A stretch of DNA of 64,000 nt from contig JAFQVJ010000068.1 of the NCBI GenBank assembly GCA_017408025.1, forward strand, positions 43,440-107,439, written 5' to 3'. The notes under the pieces are model-generated. The model saw nothing but the letters and a program-made list of their open reading frames with translations. It was not told the DNA's origin and ran no database searches. Both the position numbers and the translations under genes were made by a program. This stretch comes from Lachnospiraceae bacterium (GTDB lineage: Bacteria > Bacillota > Clostridia > Lachnospirales > Lachnospiraceae). Below, in pieces: positions 43,478 to 51,323 of the stretch (position 1 is its first letter; each line of letters begins with the position of its first letter).

Positions 43478-43961
43478 GCTTTTTGTTAAAATACATAAGT
43501 AAACGATATATAAAAACAGTAATAAAAATTGTATATACCATTTCCGGGAGTATTATCGCCTTTATGTAATATATAAAATCAAGCTTATTTCTTAAAAGAA
43601 ACGTTATTACATAATAAATAAAGTTGTATAAAAAATCGCACACACCAACAACTGCCATAGGTATAAGAATATCTTCAAGATAAAATATTTCATGAAACAT
43701 TCCTATAACAAAGCCTATAATCATATATAAAAAAGCATTTATACCTATAACGTCATAATAGCCATAAAACAAATCTACAAGAATGCCTAAAATAAACCCA
43801 ACATACATGCCTTCCTTCTTACCCCTCAATAGGGCGTAGGAACAGACAAATGCCATGATTATGTTAGGTGCAGCCACTCCAAATGAAATTCCACTGGAAA
43901 ATGTTGTCTGGAATACATATGAAATTATGATTGATATTCCCACAAGCACTACTCTTAGCAT
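43437..43961 (-). CDS. mreD: Rod shape-determining protein MreD
   Basis: Polytopic membrane protein of the elongasome. Its 174 residues hold five to six hydrophobic segments and the family-like motif VGFILGILVDLFYGYYDVIG near residue 55. The sequence is otherwise weakly conserved, so position between mreC and mrdA is the main support. It overlaps the start of mrdA by about 40 bases. GGAG lies 11 bases before the ATG. Confidence 0.88.
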   Translation of the reverse strand: MLRVVLVGISIIISYVFQTTFSSGISFGVAAPNIIMAFVCSYALLRGKKEGMYVGFILGILVDLFYGYYDVIGINAFLYMIIGFVIGMFHEIFYLEDILIPMAVVGVCDFLYNFIYYVITFLLRNKLDFIYYIKAIILPEMVYTIFITVFIYRLLMYFNKKLEAFEKRGEKELD

Positions 43962-43969
43962 TCTACCAA

Positions 43970-44821
43970 TTACTCCTCACCAGTTACTTTTAATTGTGTT
44001 ATTACAAGGACTTCTTCCATCTGAGAAAAGTCCACAATCGGTGTAACCCATGCTGATTTTGTCAGCTTATTTCCATCATCCTCTATGCCTGAAACATATC
44101 CAATAAGAATTCCTGGAACATACTTATCTGATATCTGTGATGTAATAAGCATGTCTCCTTCCTTCACATTGGCATCAATATTTATGTTTGTAACTCTTAT
44201 CATACCTGATTCAAAATTCTTCAAATCGCCTTGAACAATACAAACATCAGATGTAGATGCAAATTTAGCACTGACATTGGAATCATCATTGATTATGGTT
44301 GTTATCTTGGCATAATTTTCACCAACATATGTTACGCAGCCTACAAGTCCACCATCCGATATAACATTCATTCCAAGCCCAATTCCATCACTTAAGCCCT
44401 TATCAATGGTAAATATAGAAAACCAGTTTCCAGTTTCTTTCCCTATGACTCGAGCTGCAATCTTTGGATAGTCTGCATATACATCATCCAACTCTAACAG
44501 CTCTCTCAATCGCTCAAGCTCTGCTCTCTGCTGTGATGCAATGACATTTTCATGCTTTAACTCTTCATTTTCTGCCTTCAATCGTTCATTTTCCTCCTGC
44601 AGATCTGCTAATTCCTTTAGCATATCTGCCTTGTCAGAAAACCATTCACCTATTTGATTCATTCCTTTCTGGACAGGAAGAATGATTGTGGACACAGCCT
44701 CACGTATAGGTCTTGCAATATTACTATTTATCATGGTTAAAACCACAAGCCCTGCACACAAAACGCACAAAAATGATAAAATATATTTAGTTGGGATTAC
44801 CTTTTTTCCCGGTTTTTTCAT
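43970..44821 (-). CDS. mreC: Rod shape-determining protein MreC
   Basis: Bitopic scaffold of the elongation machinery. A transmembrane helix (about residues 9-28) is followed by a strong coiled coil (about 60-105; LADLQEENERLKAENEEL) and the two beta-barrel domains, with GMNVISDGGLVGCV near residue 150. TGGAG six bases upstream sets ATG 44821 (283 residues). It lies between mreB and mreD in the standard order. Confidence 0.93.
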   Translation of the reverse strand: MKKPGKKVIPTKYILSFLCVLCAGLVVLTMINSNIARPIREAVSTIILPVQKGMNQIGEWFSDKADMLKELADLQEENERLKAENEELKHENVIASQQRAELERLRELLELDDVYADYPKIAARVIGKETGNWFSIFTIDKGLSDGIGLGMNVISDGGLVGCVTYVGENYAKITTIINDDSNVSAKFASTSDVCIVQGDLKNFESGMIRVTNINIDANVKEGDMLITSQISDKYVPGILIGYVSGIEDDGNKLTKSAWVTPIVDFSQMEEVLVITQLKVTGEE

Positions 44822-44865
44822 ATAATTCTCCATTCAGCGTCTATATTTTAAACACACAAATATGA

Positions 44866-45888
44866 TTATTCGTACTGCTTCTCCCTTGGAACGTACGCAA
44901 GCTTTAACAATTCAGGTGAAGAAAGTATCTTCGATATACCTCTAATAACTGATTCAGAAGGTTCTTCACTGATATTCACCTTAAGACCTGTCTCCTTCGT
45001 TATAAGTTTGCTTAAATTCTTAACATTTGCTGAGCCACCTGTAAGATATATACCTCTGGCAATAATATCAGCTGAAAGCTCTGGTGGAGTTCTCTCCAAA
45101 ATGACTTTTATATTCTCAATTATCTGATGAAGAAGATCCTCTATAGCCTCGTGAACAAGATCTCCACTTATCTCTCTTGCATTTGGAAGACCTGTAACAA
45201 TGTTTCTTCCGTATGTCATCGCTATCTTCTCTGGCTCTTCGTTCATTGCATCTGCCAATTCCTTCTTAACGATTTCTGCAGAACGATTTCCTATGATAAG
45301 ATTATATTTCTTCCTAATGTTACCAGCTATGGCGTCATCAAGCTTCATTCCACCTGTTTTTATCAGCTTGCTTAAAACAATTCCACCCATTGATAAAACA
45401 GTGATTTCTGTTGTATCTGCACCAATATTTACAAGAAGATGTCCATTTGGACTATTTACATCAATGCCTACACCTACAGCGTCTGCAATAGGCTTCTCAA
45501 CAACAACAATTCTTTTAGCCTTAACCTTGGCATCCATGATTACATCATAAAATGCTCTCTTCTCGACCTCTGTTATATCTGTAGGAACAGCTATACAGAA
45601 ATCTGCTCCTGTGATTGCTTTGTTATTATTGATTTTCTTATAGAAGCACGAAAACAATGTTTCCATATTCTGAATATCAGCAATAACACCAAACTTAACA
45701 GGGAATGTTACCTCTATATTGCCTGGTGCCTTCTCGTACATCTCAAATGCAAAATCACCAAATTTAATTATCTCATTCTTATTCTTAATCGCTATAACGT
45801 TCTTTTCATTCAATATTGTATCACCTGAAAGTGAATACATCTTAATATTACTTGTTCCAAGATCCACTCCGTAAAAATGCTGTGCCAT
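44866..45888 (-). CDS. mreB: MreB-type actin homologue with altered phosphate-2 loop
   Basis: Actin-like filament protein that directs side-wall synthesis. Phosphate-1 VDLGTSNIK (residue 5 on), the catalytic-region VVEKPIADAVG, the YNLIIGNRSAE segment, TPPELSADII and the adenosine motif GIYLTGGSA are present. The phosphate-2 loop normally reads D-I-G-G-G-T-T; here it reads NIGADTT, with Asn154 for the conserved Asp and Ala157-Asp158 for Gly-Gly. Nucleotide handling may therefore differ from standard MreB. Its 340 residues are full length, and mreC, mreD and mrdA follow. Confidence 0.92.
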   Translation of the reverse strand: MAQHFYGVDLGTSNIKMYSLSGDTILNEKNVIAIKNKNEIIKFGDFAFEMYEKAPGNIEVTFPVKFGVIADIQNMETLFSCFYKKINNNKAITGADFCIAVPTDITEVEKRAFYDVIMDAKVKAKRIVVVEKPIADAVGVGIDVNSPNGHLLVNIGADTTEITVLSMGGIVLSKLIKTGGMKLDDAIAGNIRKKYNLIIGNRSAEIVKKELADAMNEEPEKIAMTYGRNIVTGLPNAREISGDLVHEAIEDLLHQIIENIKVILERTPPELSADIIARGIYLTGGSANVKNLSKLITKETGLKVNISEEPSESVIRGISKILSSPELLKLAYVPREKQYE

Positions 45889-45936
45889 CTTATTTTTCTC
45901 CTTCCATCACAAAAAATCTTCTACATGAGATTTCTT

Positions 45937-46659
45937 TTACATTAAATTTTTTTCCTTCAAACTCACATAAGTATTATCACCAATAATGATATGGTCAACC
46001 AGTGTAATCCCTAAAAGTTCTCCTGATTTTTTTACTCGTTCCGTCATCTCCACATCCTGACGACTCGGTGTAGCATCGCCGCTGGGATGATTGTGCAACA
46101 TCAGTATACTGACTGCTTTCTGTTTAAAGGCTTCAAGAAATATTTCCCTAGGTGAAGCCAATGACGAATTGACAGTGCCTATAGATAAAATCTTCTCACC
46201 AATAAGTGCACCCTTGCCATTGAGACTAAGCAACATAAGACATTCTGTTTCCCTATGCCGTAAATCCTCCATATAGTAATCAGCTACTGTATGAGGATTA
46301 CTGATAACAAAACTCTGCTTAGCACTTTGCTTAGCTATACGCCTTGTAAGTTCAGCAACGGCTTTAATCTGAAATGCTTTTACCTTTCCCACACCTCGCA
46401 TTTCCATCAGTTCCTCTACACTGACATGACATAAGCCCGATAAACCTCTGGCACCTGTATAACTTAATATGCTCTCTGCAAGTCTTACTGAATTAGTTCC
46501 TTGAAATCCTGTTCTTATAATGACCGCAAGTAATTCTGCATCACTTAAAGCCTCTGCACCATAGATTTCAAGTCTCTCATCTGGTCTGCACTCCGGTGGC
46601 AGTGTTTTTATATTCCACTGATTTACCGGCATTTTCTTATCTTCATTTATATATGCCAT
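45937..46659 (-). CDS. radC: RadC-like JAB/MPN domain protein
   Basis: A 240-residue protein with helix-hairpin-helix DNA-binding segments (about residues 60-95; MEMRGVGKVKAFQIKA) and a JAMM metal site HNHPSGDATPSRQD near residue 190. The family's cellular role is unsettled; the old DNA-repair assignment is doubtful. GGAGG before ATG 46659 sets the start. It lies upstream of mreB in the same direction, a common neighbourhood for radC in Firmicutes. Confidence 0.93.
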   Translation of the reverse strand: MAYINEDKKMPVNQWNIKTLPPECRPDERLEIYGAEALSDAELLAVIIRTGFQGTNSVRLAESILSYTGARGLSGLCHVSVEELMEMRGVGKVKAFQIKAVAELTRRIAKQSAKQSFVISNPHTVADYYMEDLRHRETECLMLLSLNGKGALIGEKILSIGTVNSSLASPREIFLEAFKQKAVSILMLHNHPSGDATPSRQDVEMTERVKKSGELLGITLVDHIIIGDNTYVSLKEKNLM

Positions 46660-46740
46660 ATAACCTCCTGCTTTATGCATTTGGTTACTCTCCGCTATGT
46701 ATTATAGCAAAATCCATGTCGAAAATTATACCATAACACA

Positions 46741-46771
46741 CAAATAATCCAGACAGCGCCTAGATTATTTG
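46741..46771 (-). terminator. Hairpin between the lyase gene and radC
   Basis: CAAATAATC (46741-46749) and GATTATTTG (46763-46771) form a 9-bp stem around a 13-base loop. No U-run follows in either direction, so termination is only possible. Confidence 0.35.
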
Positions 46772-46811
46772 ATAATACCATATTTTTATTACATTGTACA
46801 TAAAAAATTGT

Positions 46812-48116
46812 TTATTTATTTAAATTTACAATTCCAGCATCAATAAGCTTCTGTAAGGACATCATGATGCCTAATTTGGCATGATACCATGTCAGTCCAC
46901 CTTGAAAATAAACGTTATATGGTGGCTTAATTGGTCCATCAGCACTAAGCTCTATAGATGAACCTGATACAAATGCACCTGCCGCCATGATAACCTCTGA
47001 ATCATAACCTGGCATTGCCCATGGTTCAGGCTCCACATGGCTGTCAACCGGTGCAGCCGCCTGAATTCCCTTACAGAATTCAATAACACCCTCTGGTGTT
47101 CCAAATGTTACCGCCTGAATAATATCATGTCTCTCCTCTGTGCTGTTTGGAACAACTGTAAAGCCCAGCTTTTCATATACATTTGCTGCAAATATTGCTC
47201 CCTTCAATGCACCTGCTGTAACTGTAGGTGCAAGGAATAATCCTTGGAAAAAGCTCTTATTTACGCCCAACGATGCTCCTACTTCCTTTCCCAGCCCAGG
47301 AGTTGTAAGTCTAAAGGCTGCATTCTCAACACATTCCTTTGTACCAGCAATATAGCCTCCTATAGGTGCAAGTCCACCACCTGGATTCTTAATAAGTGAG
47401 CCTACTATCATATCTGCGCCAAAGTCTGATGGTTCAACAGTATCAACAAATTCTCCATAGCAGTTATCTACCATAATCTTTATATCACTATTGATTTCTT
47501 TTATAAACTTAATAACCTCAGCTATGGATTGAACGCTTAATGTTGGTCTTGTAAGATATCCCTTTGAGCGCTGTATTGCCACAAGCTTTGTTTTTTTATT
47601 TATAGCATTCCTTATTCCATCGAAATCAAATGAACCATCGCTGAGTAAATCTACCTGATTATATGTCACACCGTATTCAGCAAGAGAACCACGTGAAGGT
47701 CTGATACCTATGACCTCCTCCAAGGTATCATATGGCTTTCCTGAAACTGATAAAAGCTCATCCCCTGGACGAAGATTTCCAGAAAGGGCTATATTTAACG
47801 CATGTGTACCACAGGCTATCTGCGTTCTTACAAGGGCATCTTCTGTGTGGAATACATCTGCATATACAGCCTCAAGAGTGTCTCTTCCAAGGTCTGTGTA
47901 GCCATACCCTGATGATGTCTCAAGATGCATCTCACTAACCTGATTCTTCTGCATAGCGTGAAGAACCTTCATCTGATTGTACTCAGCCACACCATCTATA
48001 GATTCAAATCGTTCCTTAAGCCCGTCTAATATTTCATTTGAGTAATCAAGAACTTCCTTTGAAATTCCCATTTTTTCATATAATGCTTTCATTTTACTAT
48101 CTTCTACCTGTCTCAT
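46812..48116 (-). CDS. Methionine gamma-lyase family protein (YnbB-like)
   Basis: Pyridoxal-phosphate enzyme of the Cys/Met-metabolism superfamily, of the group once named aluminium-resistance protein. The fold is shown by QIACGTHALNIALSGNLRPG (about residue 78) and IMVDNCYGEFVDTVEPSDFGADMIVGSLIKNPGG near residue 220, where SLIKNPGG holds the cofactor Lys. The exact substrate is unknown; B. subtilis YnbB is the likely homologue and lies in a similar setting near miaA. GAGGTACAAA sets ATG 48116 (434 residues). Confidence 0.88.
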   Translation of the reverse strand: MRQVEDSKMKALYEKMGISKEVLDYSNEILDGLKERFESIDGVAEYNQMKVLHAMQKNQVSEMHLETSSGYGYTDLGRDTLEAVYADVFHTEDALVRTQIACGTHALNIALSGNLRPGDELLSVSGKPYDTLEEVIGIRPSRGSLAEYGVTYNQVDLLSDGSFDFDGIRNAINKKTKLVAIQRSKGYLTRPTLSVQSIAEVIKFIKEINSDIKIMVDNCYGEFVDTVEPSDFGADMIVGSLIKNPGGGLAPIGGYIAGTKECVENAAFRLTTPGLGKEVGASLGVNKSFFQGLFLAPTVTAGALKGAIFAANVYEKLGFTVVPNSTEERHDIIQAVTFGTPEGVIEFCKGIQAAAPVDSHVEPEPWAMPGYDSEVIMAAGAFVSGSSIELSADGPIKPPYNVYFQGGLTWYHAKLGIMMSLQKLIDAGIVNLNK

Positions 48117-48183
48117 TTTGTACCTCATATATTTTTAAATTTTGCATATAAATATTATATTACATATTCAAAAGCAAACATAA

Positions 48184-49137
48184 TTAAATTATGTCAACTT
48201 GTTTAATATCAGTTAATATAAAATCTAATATTTTATCCTTATCATTCCCGAAGTTTTCATGATTAAGCCATGTAACATCCTCTTCACGTCTAAACCATGT
48301 AAGCTGCCTTTTGGCGAAGTTTCTCGTGTTTTTCTTAAGAGTCTCCACAGCCTCCTCATAAATGCATTTTCCATCAATATACTGACGAATCTCCTTGTAG
48401 CCTATACCCTGCATTGACACAAGTTCGTCTGAATAGCCCATATCCTTTAGCTTTTTAACCTCATCAAGCAAGCCATTTTCAATCATGATATCCACTCGAA
48501 GATTTATTCGTTCATATAGCTTTTCTCTGTCCATATTTAGAACATAATATCTAAAATTATACGGTGATATTTTTTGTCTTTGCTCCTCATTATGCTCTGA
48601 TATTGGCTGTCCTGTTTCATGATAATATTCCAGCGCCCTTATAACACGCTTGAGATTATTCTCATGAATTTGGGAAGCAGACTTAGGGTCAACTTCTTCA
48701 AGCAACTTATGAATAACCGACACACCCTCTAATGAGGCTTTTTCCTCCAACTGATGACGATATGTCCTGTCTCCCTCTTCCTCGGCAAACTCTATATCAT
48801 ATAGAATGGACTGAATGTAAAATCCTGTCCCCCCTGCTATTATTGGAACCTTACCCTTGGCATAAATTTCTTCCATAGCCTCTGTTGCCATTTTTTTAAA
48901 TACATATATATTAAATTCATCTGTCGGGTCTAGCACATCTATCAAATAATGCTTTACTCCATCCATTTCCTCTTTTGTAACCTTTGCAGAGCCTATATCC
49001 ATATATTTGTACACCTGAATGGAATCTGCACTGATAATCTCACCATTTACAGCCTTTGCAAGCTTTATGGATAATTCGGTTTTTCCAACAGCTGTAGGAC
49101 CTGTGAGTATTATCAACGGTCTCTTTTTTTCACTCAT
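48184..49137 (-). CDS. miaA: tRNA dimethylallyltransferase
   Basis: Adds the dimethylallyl group to A37 of tRNAs reading U-starting codons. The P-loop LTGPTAVGKTELS (about residues 11-23), ISADSIQVYKYMDIGSAKV and the substrate motif VPIIAGGTGFYIQ are clear, and the C-terminal RNFAKRQLTWFR is typical. The product is the substrate of MiaB, encoded at 55886-57367. ATG 49137 fits the family start, although its ribosome site (GAGAT) is weak; a TTG at 49158 is the alternative. Confidence 0.95.
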   Translation of the reverse strand: MSEKKRPLIILTGPTAVGKTELSIKLAKAVNGEIISADSIQVYKYMDIGSAKVTKEEMDGVKHYLIDVLDPTDEFNIYVFKKMATEAMEEIYAKGKVPIIAGGTGFYIQSILYDIEFAEEEGDRTYRHQLEEKASLEGVSVIHKLLEEVDPKSASQIHENNLKRVIRALEYYHETGQPISEHNEEQRQKISPYNFRYYVLNMDREKLYERINLRVDIMIENGLLDEVKKLKDMGYSDELVSMQGIGYKEIRQYIDGKCIYEEAVETLKKNTRNFAKRQLTWFRREEDVTWLNHENFGNDKDKILDFILTDIKQVDII

Positions 49138-49184
49138 ATTTATCTCTATTCTCTCCAATCAAAACATTTTCCCCTACATATCTG

Positions 49185-51296
49185 CTATACAATACGCTTA
49201 AACTTTTTCTCAAGCTCATACTTACTCATGCTTATAATCGTAGGCCTTCCATGTGGACAATTATATGGATTTTCCAATGTCAAAAGCTCATCTATAAGCT
49301 CATTAGCTTCCGCCTCCGACAATCTGTTATTGCCCTTGACAGCTGCTTTACACGACATGGATGCAACCTTTTCTGTGATAATATCTGGTGTTATTCTGCC
49401 AGCTGTGTCATCTGATAATGTATCAAGAATCTCCATCAAAAGTGCTTCCTTTGATATAGAATACAAATCATATGGCACCGCTCTAACTGCATATTCCTTG
49501 CCACCAAAGTGCTCAATTTCATATCCAAAGTCTGTAAATATATCCATATATTTAGATAACAATGCCTCTTCATTCATATTGAGCGTAAGTATAATCGGTG
49601 GCGCAACAGCCTGTGATACCGGCTTTCTGTCTTTATATCTTGCCATCATGCGCTCATATAAGACCTTTTCATGGGCAGCATGCTGGTCTATTATAAACAT
49701 CTTATCGCCAAACTGAACTATCCAGTATGTGTCAAAAACCTGCCCAACTATTACATGCTTTTCTCGTGCCTGCTTTGATAAGAGCTTATCATCAAACATA
49801 GATATCTGACCGCCTTTATCTGTGATAACTCCCTCACCAGCTTCAACATTTTCTACTGTTTCAGAGTCAACCTCTTCGTTTAACTTATGTTCAATGTCCT
49901 GCTTATCTTTTTCTATATTGAAATTATTTTGAATAGAAGGCTCATTGACCTTATATTCAAATTCTTCGTTTACTTCATTAACAGGCTTATTTTCAGCTTC
50001 TACCATTTCATCTTTTTTTATAGCATTTTCCTTTGAGACTTCCACAGGCTTACTGCCAGTGTAATCAAACTTTCTTGTCACTGGTCTAGCTTCCGTCATC
50101 ATAGGCTTTGTCATAAATCTGTTTAGACTTGCCTGGTCTACACAAGCATTCGCATTCTGTGAATTTTCATCCTCACTTTTCTTACGATTTAACTCAAACG
50201 GTTCAGGAAGTGGCTTATATGCTATAAGCTTCTTCTGTTCCTTCACTTCCTCCTGACGCCTCTGATTCTGTTCCTTTTCGTTGTCATATCCAGCATCTGG
50301 TATAAGCTCCCTGCCAGATATGGAATCATCTATCATCTTCGTTATAAATGGATATATCTGCTCCTGATTAGTAAATCTTAGCTCCATCTTCGTCGGGTGA
50401 ACATTTACATCGAGAAGACTTGAATCAATTGATACATGAAGTGCTGTAAATGGGTATTTATGCTGCATCATATAAGGCTTGTATGCATCCTCGATAGCCT
50501 TTGAGATAAGTCCACTCTTGATATATCTTCCATTTATAAAATAATTTTCATAATTTCTGTTTCCTCTGGATATAACTGGCTTTCCTATTAATCCTGTCAC
50601 CTTCATAAAATCATTTTCTGTATTAATTTCTATAAGATTTGAGGCAATCTCTCTTCCGTATATAGCATATATTACATCCTTAAGCTTTGAATTGCCAGCT
50701 GTGTGAAGCTTATTCTGATTATTGACTATAAATCTTATGCTTACCTCTGGATGGGATATGGCTATTCGCTCAACAATATCTGATATATAACCGCCCTCAG
50801 TAACTGGTGATTTCAAAAACTTTCTTCTGGCTGGTGTGTTAAAAAAGAGATTTCTTATAAGAAATGTTGTTCCATCTGGAACTCCGATATCTTCTATAGA
50901 TTTCTCCACTCCACCCTCTATAACATAACGGGTACCTGTAAGACTACTCTTTGTCTTAGTGATTAGCTCAACCTGACAAACAGCCGCAATACTAGATAAA
51001 GCCTCACCTCTAAAACCTAGAGATGAGACTGATACCAAATCCTCTGCCGTTCTGATTTTACTGGTAGAATGGCGCAAAAACGCCACTTTCACATCATCCT
51101 TTTCAATACCACAACCATTGTCAGTGATACGGATAAAGCCTATACCACCTTCTTTGATTTCAACTGTGATAGCAGATGCCTTAGCATCTATAGCATTTTC
51201 AAGTAGCTCCTTAACTATAGAAGCTGGACGTTCTATAACCTCACCTGCAGCAATCTGATTGATTGTGCTCTGGTCTAAAACCTTAATATTCGGCAT
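49185..51296 (-). CDS. mutL: DNA mismatch repair protein MutL
   Basis: Links mismatch recognition by MutS to strand removal. The GHKL ATPase domain (about residues 1-330) has ELLENAIDAKA, DNGCGI and GFRGEAL. A variable acidic linker (about 340-500) precedes the C-terminal domain. That domain carries the endonuclease motif DQHAAHEKVLYE and the SCKAAVKGNNRL and CPHGRP motifs, so it should be a nicking MutL, as in bacteria without MutH. The 703-residue length is normal. AAGGAGGGCG precedes the ATG. Confidence 0.96.
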   Translation of the reverse strand: MPNIKVLDQSTINQIAAGEVIERPASIVKELLENAIDAKASAITVEIKEGGIGFIRITDNGCGIEKDDVKVAFLRHSTSKIRTAEDLVSVSSLGFRGEALSSIAAVCQVELITKTKSSLTGTRYVIEGGVEKSIEDIGVPDGTTFLIRNLFFNTPARRKFLKSPVTEGGYISDIVERIAISHPEVSIRFIVNNQNKLHTAGNSKLKDVIYAIYGREIASNLIEINTENDFMKVTGLIGKPVISRGNRNYENYFINGRYIKSGLISKAIEDAYKPYMMQHKYPFTALHVSIDSSLLDVNVHPTKMELRFTNQEQIYPFITKMIDDSISGRELIPDAGYDNEKEQNQRRQEEVKEQKKLIAYKPLPEPFELNRKKSEDENSQNANACVDQASLNRFMTKPMMTEARPVTRKFDYTGSKPVEVSKENAIKKDEMVEAENKPVNEVNEEFEYKVNEPSIQNNFNIEKDKQDIEHKLNEEVDSETVENVEAGEGVITDKGGQISMFDDKLLSKQAREKHVIVGQVFDTYWIVQFGDKMFIIDQHAAHEKVLYERMMARYKDRKPVSQAVAPPIILTLNMNEEALLSKYMDIFTDFGYEIEHFGGKEYAVRAVPYDLYSISKEALLMEILDTLSDDTAGRITPDIITEKVASMSCKAAVKGNNRLSEAEANELIDELLTLENPYNCPHGRPTIISMSKYELEKKFKRIV

Positions 51297-51323
51297 TTTC
51301 GCCCTCCTTTCCCTCTGATACCA

